Below, piece after piece: positions 1 to 5,565 of a DNA stretch of 5,617 nt; the stretch's first letter is position 1; each line of letters starts with the position of its first letter. Made by a program: the position numbers and the translations under genes. The notes beneath the pieces are model-generated. The model did no database searches. It was not told the origin of the DNA and was given only the letters and a program-made list of their open reading frames with translations. The DNA is from Chloroflexota bacterium (GTDB taxonomy: Bacteria > Chloroflexota > Dehalococcoidia > Lucifugimonadales > Australimonadaceae), in contig JAQBVZ010000065.1 of the NCBI GenBank assembly GCA_027625205.1, forward strand, positions 1 through 5,617, written 5' to 3'.

Positions 1-231
1 TGCTGGGTGTCTGTGGAGCCAGATGAGATACCTGCCAAGTATGCTATTGACTGGGTAGGCTCTGACCATATGGTATTCTCAACAGACTACCCGCACACAG
101 ACTCGCGGTTCCCAGAGGCAGTGTCAGCATTCCTGGAGCTAGACATCACGGATGAGGACAAGCGAAAGATTCTGTGGGACAATTGTGCAAGTTTCTATCA
201 GATGGAAGGCGTTCCCGCCGTCGGCGGATAA
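1..231 (+). CDS. Amidohydrolase family 2 (metal-dependent TIM-barrel hydrolase), C-terminal fragment
   Basis: The open frame enters from the left edge, so only the last 76 residues are present, ending at TAA 229-231. Visible motifs are SVEPDE near the start and STDYPH (Asp codon 85-87), followed by a helical tail around KRKILWDNCASFY. In amidohydrolase-2 proteins (ACMSD/decarboxylase-like) the Asp of the TDYPH or SDYPH motif is the last metal/catalytic residue of the barrel, and a KRKIL-x-x-NA-x-x-(F/L)Y helix closes the protein. Members hydrolyse or decarboxylate small organic substrates in the cytoplasm; the substrate cannot be read here. A GTG at position 7 could be mistaken for a start, but the motif order shows it lies inside the gene. 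The next gene starts 16 bases downstream on the same strand, which suggests cotranscription. Confidence 0.85.
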   Translation, partial: CWVSVEPDEIPAKYAIDWVGSDHMVFSTDYPHTDSRFPEAVSAFLELDITDEDKRKILWDNCASFYQMEGVPAVGG

Positions 232-247
232 GGGATAAGGAGACCGG

Positions 248-886
248 ATGACCACTACACGGACTGAGACTGCCCTTGACCGGTTCATAGCCCAGACTTG
301 TGACCTCTTTGCCCAGGAGACTGACACTGAGATACGCTGGCTGAAGTTGACCTCCATCCTCCGTGAGTTGCTGGCTGACCCTGACTTGCAGGAAGCCTCC
401 AAGAACTGGCCGGAGTGCATCGTGACGGACCGGGCGGAAAACCTGCTGTTCTACGTTGACCCTGACTATGGGTTTGCCGTCAACGGGCTGAAGCGCCTGC
501 CGGAGAACCGCGTCAAGCCGCCCAGCACAGAGGACCACCCCACCTACAAGGGCATCCATGACCACGGCCACATCTTCACGCTGTATGGCGTTCTGACGGG
601 TCATGAAATGATTGACCGCTACCGCAGGGTGGAAGGCACGCCCGAGTCATGTCACATCAAAATTGAGGAGACCGGCAGCTTTGAGGTGAAGCCAGGCGAC
701 CTTGACCTGGTGCGACCTTACGAGATCCATGCAGAACGCAGCGTTGGTGAGGAGACGGTGGCCATCATCATCCGCAGCGAGAAGTCCGGCGACTTCCTTC
801 AAGGCCGTTACGACTATGACACTGGCAAGTATTGGCAGGTCTACGGCCCTCGCCAGACTCCCGTGGAGATGTTTGGGGAAGCCTAG
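248..886 (+). CDS. Cupin-fold metalloprotein, cysteine/thiol dioxygenase-like
   Basis: The protein has 212 residues. The ATG start is well supported by an AAGGAGA ribosome binding site at 237-243, four bases upstream. Residues 100-125 carry a first cupin motif with H104-x-H106 (sequence GIHDHGH) followed by a turn and beta strands. Residues 150-165 carry the second motif (GDLDLVRPYEIH), with H161 as the likely third ligand. A three-His site with this spacing (about 55 residues from H106 to H161) resembles cysteine dioxygenase and 3-mercaptopropionate dioxygenase, which bind Fe(II) and oxidise thiols to sulfinates. The N-terminal ~90 residues are helical, also as in that fold. The C-terminal end (QGRYDYDTGKYW) is distinctive but I cannot assign it a role. 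Family membership at the cupin level is firm; thiol dioxygenase activity is inference. It probably shares an operon with the preceding amidohydrolase, and a hairpin lies 21 bases after its stop. Confidence 0.85.
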   Translation: MTTTRTETALDRFIAQTCDLFAQETDTEIRWLKLTSILRELLADPDLQEASKNWPECIVTDRAENLLFYVDPDYGFAVNGLKRLPENRVKPPSTEDHPTYKGIHDHGHIFTLYGVLTGHEMIDRYRRVEGTPESCHIKIEETGSFEVKPGDLDLVRPYEIHAERSVGEETVAIIIRSEKSGDFLQGRYDYDTGKYWQVYGPRQTPVEMFGEA

Positions 887-907
887 AATCGTTTTTAATA
901 CTTAGTG

Positions 908-947
908 ATATGAAAGGGGGCCTCTGCGTGGAGGCCCTCTTTCATAT
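908..947. terminator. Long hairpin, likely (bidirectional) transcription terminator
   Basis: Arms 908-924 and 931-947 pair over 17 base pairs with a single G-T wobble (917/938) and a six-base loop (TGCGTG). The inner half is GC-rich (GGGGGCCTC/GAGGCCCTC) and the outer half is A/T-rich, with a CTCTTT run on the rising side. There is no clean T-tract after the full stem; the T residues are inside the outer stem, as in terminators whose A-tract pairs with the U-tract. It sits 21 bases after the cupin stop and ends 23 bases before the alpha/beta hydrolase start, so it ends the amidohydrolase-cupin unit. Confidence 0.75.
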
Positions 948-970
948 GTGCGGTCTCCTCACGGCCAATT

Positions 971-1882
971 ATGCCAAGCAAGCACCAACTCCCCTTTTCT
1001 CACAGGCCCGCTAAGGGCAGCCGCGCAGTTCCCATAGCTGAAGTCTTGGGTATTCAGCACCATTACCTTGATGTCATAGGATGGCGTATCCACTGCGCCG
1101 CCTCTGGTGAAGGCCCACCCGTATTGTTGATTCATGGTCTGGGCGCGTCATGGCACTGGTGGCTCCCAACGATGCGCGACCTAGCACGAGACCACGCCGT
1201 CTACGCGGTTGACCTGCCTGGGGCTGGTGAGTCCAGCCCTTTGCAAGCACCGCCAACGGGCGCAGAGCAAGCTCAGCTTGTATCCCAGGTCATTGAGCGC
1301 CTGGGGGTGAGTTCAGTCGCGGTGATTGCCCATTCGCTGGGAGGGTATGTAGCCTTGCAAGCAGTGATACGGAAGGTCCAAGGCATAGGTAGCTTGGCCG
1401 TAGTTGCTCCTGGAGGAGTTGGCCCCATTAACCATCAACTCCTCCGGCTTATTAGCGCGCCTTTACTGGGTGAAGCCTTTCAACTGCGGCTGAGCCGCGT
1501 AGCGTTGCGTGCGTTTTTGAAAAGCTTTGTCCACAACCCAGAATTCATCACCGACGAGGTACTCGCATGGTCAGTGGCGTCCCTGTCCAAGAAAGCCAAC
1601 CGTATGCAGTTCCTCTATCAGTTGCGCCTTGCAGCGGACGCTGAACCCATCGATGAAATTCTGGAGAAGCACGGCTCTCCGGCTAGTTCCGTTCCTATAC
1701 AAATCTACTGGGGCAGGCATGACCCGCTGTTCCCCGTTGACTATGCCTATCATCTGCAGGAGCAGCTCGGCGCTCCACCGCCGGTCATCTTTGAGCATTC
1801 CGGTCACATCCCGCAGGTAGAGGAGGCAGGAGCGTTCAACGCTGCCTTGCGCAGCTTTCTCCAGGGAACGCTGCAGATGTAG
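971..1882 (+). CDS. Alpha/beta hydrolase fold protein
   Basis: The protein has 303 residues, a normal length for the family. All landmarks are present in order: oxyanion-hole motif LIHGLG (H55-G56), a WHWW stretch, AVDLPGAGES (residues 79-88), nucleophile elbow AHSLGG with S122, catalytic acid in GRHDPLFP (D251), and catalytic His in HSGHIP (H279). Residues 160-215 form the variable helical cap. This architecture is shared by esterases, C-C bond hydrolases (MhpC-like), haloperoxidases and epoxide hydrolases; a Ser nucleophile points away from dehalogenase or epoxide hydrolase chemistry, but the substrate is unknown. ATG 971 is the first possible start after an in-frame stop at 911-913, yet no Shine-Dalgarno sequence precedes it and the first ~25 residues are non-conserved in style. 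TTG 1046 is an alternative. It lies just after a terminator-like hairpin and converges on the next gene. Confidence 0.85.
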   Translation: MPSKHQLPFSHRPAKGSRAVPIAEVLGIQHHYLDVIGWRIHCAASGEGPPVLLIHGLGASWHWWLPTMRDLARDHAVYAVDLPGAGESSPLQAPPTGAEQAQLVSQVIERLGVSSVAVIAHSLGGYVALQAVIRKVQGIGSLAVVAPGGVGPINHQLLRLISAPLLGEAFQLRLSRVALRAFLKSFVHNPEFITDEVLAWSVASLSKKANRMQFLYQLRLAADAEPIDEILEKHGSPASSVPIQIYWGRHDPLFPVDYAYHLQEQLGAPPPVIFEHSGHIPQVEEAGAFNAALRSFLQGTLQM

Positions 1883-1890
1883 CGTCAGCC

Positions 1891-2658
1891 CTACGCTTTC
1901 TGGGGCGCTGGCAATTTGAATTTGGGCTGTCTCAAGTTTAATGGCGCGACACCCTCCCAGAACTCGCGCTTGCCCGTCATGGCTTGCACATGGCCGTCCC
2001 ACTCCAAGCTGAACGCCGTCACTCCCAGTTGCACCGCGCGGCGTATCTTCTGCCGCATCTCATCATTGGTGGCGTAACGCGCCAGCGCCTCAATCTGACG
2101 TGAGCCGTGGCCCACGTCTTCTACTGCATGGATTTCATAGGTGGCTGCCGCATACTTGGAGAAGCCATAGTGGCCTATCAACTCCTTGTACGCGCTGTCC
2201 GCAGCACCACCAGGACCACCATGTTGGGCCTCCACAAAAGCCAGCATGGCAATTCCTTCCAACGCTGAGCGGCGCTGGCAACAGCCAACGATGGTCTCAA
2301 TTGCAGCCAGCGTGCCGGGGGTGGGCTCCGCTAAATCAGCCTCCTCCTTGGATATGCCAGCCTCTTCCAAGAACTGGTACATGATGTCCACATGGGACTT
2401 AGCACCCGCAAATTCCTCGCGGATATTGTCCATAATGGGTTCCAGCAAATCATAGTCACCGTCTGCCGTGGCATTGGCAAGGATGTAACTGAAGTAGATG
2501 GGGTTGGTGCGGACGCGCAGGTAGTGCTGCACCTCACCCTGGACTATCTGCTCACGAGTCCAGCGGTGCTCAACAATGCCCCTGAACCAGGGGTGCTCCT
2601 TCATGGGCACCTCTTTCGCATAGCCCCATAGCTCCTCGATAAACGCGTCAGTAGACAT
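1891..2658 (-). CDS. Heme-oxygenase-like diiron oxygenase family protein (PqqC/TenA/CADD-like)
   Basis: The protein has 255 residues and is all-helical. Residues 22-60 (HPWFRGIVEHRWT...QHYLRVR) match the conserved opening of the PqqC/TenA/CADD superfamily. A full diiron ligand set is visible: E82 and H89 (EEFAGAKSH), E143 (AFVEAQH), and H177, D181, H184 (HAVEDVGH). From memory of Chlamydia CADD (E81, H88, E142, H174, D178, H181), the spacings E-6-H, E to E 61 and H-3-D-2-H are the same. PqqC itself is cofactorless, so this is more likely a metal-dependent oxygenase or oxidase; the substrate is unknown. Of two nearby ATGs (2664 and 2658), the second is chosen because the GGAGGT at 2671-2666 is seven bases upstream of it. 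The frame is open further upstream to 2814 but that part is low-complexity and overlaps the previous gene. The stop lies 8 bases from that of the convergent alpha/beta hydrolase. Confidence 0.88.
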   Translation of the reverse strand: MSTDAFIEELWGYAKEVPMKEHPWFRGIVEHRWTREQIVQGEVQHYLRVRTNPIYFSYILANATADGDYDLLEPIMDNIREEFAGAKSHVDIMYQFLEEAGISKEEADLAEPTPGTLAAIETIVGCCQRRSALEGIAMLAFVEAQHGGPGGAADSAYKELIGHYGFSKYAAATYEIHAVEDVGHGSRQIEALARYATNDEMRQKIRRAVQLGVTAFSLEWDGHVQAMTGKREFWEGVAPLNLRQPKFKLPAPQKA

Positions 2659-2665
2659 GGTCATT

Positions 2666-2671
2666 ACCTCC
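2666..2671 (-). promoter_or_regulatory. Shine-Dalgarno site of the diiron-protein gene
   Basis: Read on the - strand this is GGAGGT, followed by AATGACC and then ATG at 2658-2656. The seven-base spacing decides for ATG 2658 over ATG 2664, which would be only one base away. Confidence 0.8.
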
Positions 2672-2719
2672 CCACCCGAACTGTGCGGGAATCTTACTCC
2701 AATCGTCCTCTGCGTGTGG

Positions 2720-3094
2720 CTACCGTTTCTTTGCGCGGTCAGCCAGACGATAGACGAATCGCAACCCTGACCACGTGTTGTCGATTGCGCACACCTTGTT
2801 GTCGACCAACCCATTGTCCAAGCCTATCGAGCGTACTACGCCATCCGACAGGTCAGTGGAAACGCCTGACGTCCGCTTGGGCCATGCCACCCAAAGAGCG
2901 CCGTTGACCTCCAACGCACCGGCCAATTCCGCAAATCGCTCCGCCACTTCATCCGGCGATACGCTGAAAAACAACACAACGTCAACCGGCGCATCCGTCA
3001 GCGAAACCAGAGATACGCCGTCAGGCAGTGGGCCCAATGTGTCCAGGAAACCATCGGAGGCGCCTACCAGCGCAACACAAGCACCGGCTTTAAC
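2720..3094 (-). pseudogene. DUF3052-family protein, 5' end missing
   Basis: From about 3094 the - strand reads VKAGACVALVGASDGF, then LGPLPDGV, DVVLFFSVS, LWVAWPKRTSGV, DLSDGVVRSIGL, GLVDNKVCAID and WSGLRFVYRLADR, ending at TAG 2722-2720. These blocks are the near-complete DUF3052 domain (usually about 140-150 residues, function unknown). What is missing is the short N-terminal segment (typically a YSGTPL...KLGI stretch) and its start codon. A TTG at 3037 is the only start-like codon in frame and lies inside the domain, so it is unlikely to be the native start. Upstream, the frame runs into the transporter gene, which is read one base out of phase. The likely reading is a deletion or join near 3095 that removed the 5' end. 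The gene lies 61 bases upstream of the diiron-protein gene on the same strand. Confidence 0.75.
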
Positions 3095-3747
3095 ATCAGC
3101 GGTTCTGGCATGCGGGCCATGAATACGTGACTGAGCAACCCGAGGAATACTGTCCCAAACAACAACGCAGTGGTGTAGCCCAGGACCTGAGAATCAACAG
3201 GCGCCCGGGCTGTCCACACATCCACAAAGACCGCCGCGCCGATGCCAAACACGGAAGCGGTGATCGTTGCGTACGCCAGCCGACGAGAGTAAAACCGGCC
3301 CAATATTTGCTGAGGAACTAGGTCTCTAGCCCATCCCTGCCAGGCCGTATCGACAACGGCGACAAGCACTCCGCGTAATGTGACTATGCCCAACAAGAGT
3401 GAAATTGCTAACCCGCCCGGTACATCAATGAACACGGGAATCAGCGCTGCGGGTATCCAAAGTAATTGAGCGGGGACCCACGTTAAGACAGCTATAGCTT
3501 TACGCCGTCTGATACGCTCCACTAGTAGGATGGAAGGGATTTGAAGCAATCTGGTTAGAAACGGAGCGGCCGCCAGCAGCCCTATCTGTAGGTTGCTGGC
3601 GCCCAAAGAAAGAGCGTACGCGGCCAGGAACCATGTGGTGGTGATACTGAAAAAACCCAGAGAGACAGTCCCCTCCAGGGTCATCATCCGCAGGCCTTTG
3701 TTAACGTCCTGCTCTGTAAGAGTTGCTAGTGGTTGGAAAAGTCTCAT
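3064..3747 (-). CDS. MFS transporter, N-terminal half only
   Basis: The frame runs from ATG 3747 to TAG 3064 and gives 227 residues, about half of a usual 400-residue major facilitator protein. Six membrane helices are visible at roughly residues 27-48, 54-76, 83-107, 112-133, 158-178 and 188-210. A basic cytoplasmic loop VERIRRRKA lies between helices 2 and 3, where the MFS signature loop sits, and WQGWARDLVP...LGRFYSRRL follows helix 4, a pattern seen in one MFS subgroup. The frame ends soon after helix 6 in MARMPEPLM, which is a normal start for the central MFS loop, but then passes into DNA whose other frame encodes a DUF3052 domain. The second half is absent, so this is probably a non-functional remnant. 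The substrate is unknown. No clear Shine-Dalgarno sequence precedes the ATG. Confidence 0.75.
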   Translation of the reverse strand: MRLFQPLATLTEQDVNKGLRMMTLEGTVSLGFFSITTTWFLAAYALSLGASNLQIGLLAAAPFLTRLLQIPSILLVERIRRRKAIAVLTWVPAQLLWIPAALIPVFIDVPGGLAISLLLGIVTLRGVLVAVVDTAWQGWARDLVPQQILGRFYSRRLAYATITASVFGIGAAVFVDVWTARAPVDSQVLGYTTALLFGTVFLGLLSHVFMARMPEPLMLKPVLVLRW

Positions 3748-3950
3748 TACGCCGACTATTCTATTTGTGCAATCACAAGTGGGGTGTGGTTATCGGTAGG
3801 CAGCCTAGGTTCCAGCCATTGTATACCGCCTCAGGCCACGAGCATGGAGATAGTGTAGCAAGCGCATCAGCCGCTCTTGAGCACGCTACTCCTGACGATT
3901 CTCTTCTGGCGGAAATAATGGAAAAGGAACGTGACGGAACGATTCTAAAG
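3748..3950. other. Gap of about 200 bases without a recognisable gene
   Basis: Both strands were read through. Open frames exist on both strands but show no familiar motif, no ribosome binding site and no RNA gene. A promoter for the transporter should lie at the left end of this gap, but I could not pick a convincing -35/-10 pair; TAGAAT about ten bases before the ATG is the only hint. Confidence 0.4.
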
Positions 3951-4361
3951 TCAGGGCCGAGAACCCAGACCACCACCGGGGAAATAGGCGTTACTTAGGT
4001 ACTGGCGCAGCATCCGCTGGGCATTGAAGAAGGAGCCATTGAGGGCAATGCTCCACCGCATGACCTCTCCATATGCCTCGGGTCGCTGGTAGAAGAGCGG
4101 CATGATCGCTGACTCCAGTTTGTCGTAAATGAACCCCGCATCGTCTAGCGCGCCCGCTCCTGGGTGCCCATCCTTTATGGCCCATCCGGTCACGCCCTCC
4201 ACGTGGCCCTCTACCCACCAGCCGTCCAAGACGCTCATGCTGGGGACGCCGTTCATTGCTGCCTTCATGCCGCTGGTGCCAGACGCCTCCTGGGAGGGAA
4301 GAGGGGTATTGAGCCATAAGTCCACGCCTGAGCAGACCGTTTTGCCTAAGGCCCAGTCCGT
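3951..4361 (-). pseudogene. Alpha-glucan (glycogen/maltodextrin) phosphorylase, C-terminal ~135 residues
   Basis: Starting near 4361 the - strand reads DWALGKTVCSGVDLWLNTP, EASGTSGMKAAMNGVPS, LDGWWVEGHVEGVTGW, YDKLESAIMPLFYQRP and SIALNGSFFNAQRML, ending AYFPGGGLGSRP and TGA at 3953-3951. The Lys of SGTSGMK is the residue that holds pyridoxal phosphate in this family. The enzyme phosphorolyses alpha-1,4-glucans to glucose-1-phosphate and is normally about 700-850 residues, so roughly 80% is missing at the N-terminus. The C-terminal end itself looks natural. The fragment cannot be active because the phosphate- and glucan-binding N-terminal domain is absent. Confidence 0.85.
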
Positions 4362-4919
4362 GGAGTCGTCCCAGGCCAGGTTGTAGCAGGAGGCCGCGGG
4401 TTGGTCTTTGTGGGTGTGCTGAGCCCCCAGCATGTGCGCAGTCTCATGGGCCACAACCTGATCGTTGGTTTCGACTCCCATACGGATGACGCTGGTCCTG
4501 CCGGCCGCGACACGGCCGCCAATCTCAACGGCCATTCCCCCCGTGCCTCCCGGGATACCGGGGCGGACCATTCCGAAGTAGTAGCGCTGCTGCCCGGCAA
4601 CAGGCTTCATACCGTCATTGAGCAAGTAAAGGTCGTTGATCTGGCGGAGCACTTCTTCCCACCAGGGGTTCGCCTCACACGCGTCGGCCTTTCCGTCGAA
4701 GGGGGCCACGGTATCGTACCAGTCGTTCAGGTCTCCATCTGCGTTGAGGTTTCCCACAACCCGAAACTTCACCTGGTGGCCGCTATTAACCACCGCGGTG
4801 TGCTGCGTGGGGGCCATCCATTTCAGCAGCCCGATGAGACTCGCCAAGCCGAAGGAGTTGGAGCAGACCCAGTTCCCCGAACCATCCACCGAGTCGCACA
4901 CCGAGACCGCCATCAGCAC
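3951..4919 (-). CDS. Apparent fusion: metzincin-like zinc metalloprotease domain + C-terminal part of alpha-glucan phosphorylase
   Basis: This open frame of 322 residues (GTG at 4919) joins two unrelated families without a stop. Residues 1-186 resemble a secreted-type zinc metalloprotease: an acidic segment around DLNDWYD, then YYFGMV (113-118), GGMAVEIGGRVAAGR (127-141), and the zinc motif HETAHMLGAQH with H158, E159, H162, G165 and H168. This is HExxHxxGxxH, the metzincin signature, in which the three His bind zinc and the Glu is the general base. From about residue 187 the sequence becomes alpha-glucan phosphorylase. No linker or secretion logic connects a presumably extracellular protease to a cytoplasmic glucan enzyme. 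The Met-turn expected downstream of the zinc motif is absent, so the protease is cut off. The start codon is only the first after an in-frame TAG at 4943-4941; homologous-looking sequence continues upstream of it. I regard the fusion as a rearrangement or chimera. Confidence 0.6.
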   Translation of the reverse strand: MLMAVSVCDSVDGSGNWVCSNSFGLASLIGLLKWMAPTQHTAVVNSGHQVKFRVVGNLNADGDLNDWYDTVAPFDGKADACEANPWWEEVLRQINDLYLLNDGMKPVAGQQRYYFGMVRPGIPGGTGGMAVEIGGRVAAGRTSVIRMGVETNDQVVAHETAHMLGAQHTHKDQPAASCYNLAWDDSTDWALGKTVCSGVDLWLNTPLPSQEASGTSGMKAAMNGVPSMSVLDGWWVEGHVEGVTGWAIKDGHPGAGALDDAGFIYDKLESAIMPLFYQRPEAYGEVMRWSIALNGSFFNAQRMLRQYLSNAYFPGGGLGSRP

Positions 4920-5036
4920 CAGGGCGTCGGACTCCTTGCTCTACAGGGCGAATTCGTGGCTCTCCAGCACGTTTCCGGAGGCGTCCTTCAGCTTCACCGT
5001 GGCGCTCAGGGGCATGCTCGGCAGTTGCCCTTCGGA
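4362..5036 (-). pseudogene. Zinc metalloprotease gene with internal amber stop, both ends lost
   Basis: The protease frame does not begin at 4919. Immediately upstream in the same frame it reads EGQLPSMPLSATVKLKD, then ASGNVLESHEFAL, a TAG at 4943-4941, then SKESDALVLMAV leading into the open part. The upstream segment has the alternating pattern of a beta-rich domain and flows naturally into the rest, so the TAG appears to interrupt one gene. Upstream of about 5036 the frame loses protein-like character, and WVVFYDQSYFR in another - strand frame may be a continuation through a frameshift. Downstream the gene is cut at about 4362 by the phosphorylase join. No signal peptide can be seen because the true N-terminus is missing. 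The zinc-site residues themselves are intact (4448-4416). Confidence 0.55.
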
Positions 5037-5055
5037 AGTACGACTGATCATAGAA

Positions 5056-5229
5056 GACGACCCAGGGCAGCTGCCCGGAATACCTCCGGCTCCAACACTC
5101 GTACCGCTGAATGGAGCGCTCCTCTATGACCCCGACGGTCCTGACAGGAACTGCGGAGATTTCTCCTCGTGGGAGGATGCCCAAGGGTTCTACCATGCGG
5201 CAGGCGGGCCTAGCAGCGACCGGCACCGG
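5056..5229 (+). pseudogene. Excalibur-like secreted-protein domain fragment, cut before its calcium loop
   Basis: The + strand reads DDPGQLPGIPPAP, a Pro-rich linker, then ALLYDPDGPDRNCGDFSSW, EDAQGFYHAAGGPSSD and RHR. In many secreted Chloroflexota and actinobacterial proteins a YDPxGPDRDCGDF..W.EAQ.F..AAGGP..DPHR segment is followed at once by LDxDGDGxACE, the excalibur calcium-binding loop. Here the resemblance stops exactly before that loop, and the DNA continues into a helicase in another frame. There is no start codon of its own that I can support; the frame upstream overlaps the metalloprotease on the opposite strand. Such domains usually sit at the C-terminus of extracellular proteins such as thermonuclease-like nucleases. 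Confidence 0.6.
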
Positions 5230-5476
5230 CAAACTCAAGGTGCTGAGCCTGGTGCTGGCGTGGAGCTTCTACCACAAGCTCTATGAGCCAGATTCCGAGC
5301 TTGCATGGAACTTTCTGGTGGTCGCCCCCAACATCATCGTGCTAGATCGCATCTACAAGGATTTTCAAGGTCTGCGCATCTTTCTGAAAGACGACCCGGT
5401 CCTGCCCGATAACGGCGTGGACGGGCGCAACTGGCTCGACGACTTTCAACTGACCCTCCACGTGCAGGACGAGGTC
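5207..5476 (+). pseudogene. Type III restriction enzyme Res-subunit / DEAD-type helicase fragment (Walker A region)
   Basis: About 90 residues match the start of a superfamily 2 helicase of the type III restriction Res kind: GLAATGTGKLKVLSL (Walker A region), AWSFYHKLYEPDS, NFLVVAPNIIVLDRI (motif Ia region), FQGLRIF, PVLPDNG and GRNWLDDFQLTLHVQDEV. The Walker A reads GTGK-L where the family has GTGK-T or S, so the residue that coordinates magnesium with ATP is replaced (codon CTC, 5234-5236). Sequence before ~5207 and after ~5476 no longer looks like the family; the expected region leading to the DExH box is missing. In frame it continues to TAA 5570-5572 with unrelated residues. Intact relatives are about 900-1000 residues, so this is a small piece. 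Confidence 0.7.
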
Positions 5477-5552
5477 GGACTACCTGTCCAAATTTCAACT
5501 GGCGCAGTACTGTATTCGGAAGAAGGGCGCGCTCATTATCATAATCGACTAG
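5477..5552 (+). pseudogene. C-terminal tail of an unrecognised protein
   Basis: In a frame different from the helicase the sequence reads DYLSKFQLAQYCIRKKG then ALIIIID and stops at TAG 5550-5552. The stop overlaps a strong ribosome binding site for the next frame, as is common at operon gene borders, so this may be the genuine 3' end of a gene whose remainder was lost at a join near 5477. I do not recognise the family. The last ~140 bases of the window are visibly more A/T-rich than the segments before them. Confidence 0.35.
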
Positions 5553-5556
5553 GAGG
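5551..5556 (+). promoter_or_regulatory. Shine-Dalgarno site before the right-edge gene
   Basis: AGGAGG, a full anti-16S match, nine bases upstream of a TTG at 5566. It overlaps the TAG stop of the preceding tail. Confidence 0.5.
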
Positions 5557-5565
5557 ACAAAACCG

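Noticed and set aside
146..604. - strand open frame of 152 residues opposite the cupin gene
   Set aside because: It is the antisense shadow of a gene with clear cupin motifs and has no recognisable motif of its own.
1881..1897. Small hairpin AGCGT/ACGCT at the convergent gene ends as a terminator
   Set aside because: Only five base pairs with a seven-base loop and a three-T run; too weak to call, although termination must occur somewhere near here.
2659..2814. N-terminal extension of the diiron protein by 52 residues to a start at 2814
   Set aside because: The extension is not protein-like, overlaps the DUF3052 gene on the same strand, and a good Shine-Dalgarno site sits right before ATG 2658.
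2720..3037. DUF3052 gene as an intact gene starting at TTG 3037
   Set aside because: Conserved DUF3052 sequence continues upstream of this codon in the same frame, and no ribosome binding site precedes it.
3086..3100. Programmed -1 frameshift (TTAAAG) linking the transporter to DUF3052
   Set aside because: The sequence is not a true X-XXY-YYZ slippery heptamer, and a half transporter fused to DUF3052 makes no biological sense; a deletion explains it better.
3808..3817. GGTTCCAGCC, resembling a tRNA T-loop
   Set aside because: The flanking bases do not form a T-stem and no acceptor, D or anticodon arm can be drawn around it.
3723..3998. + strand open frame of 91 residues through the gap
   Set aside because: It starts inside the transporter antisense, has a TTG without a ribosome binding site, ends inside the phosphorylase antisense, and shows no family motif.
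4401..5129. + strand open frame of 242 residues opposite the metalloprotease
   Set aside because: It is antisense to the HExxHxxGxxH protease frame, has no ribosome binding site and no family resemblance.
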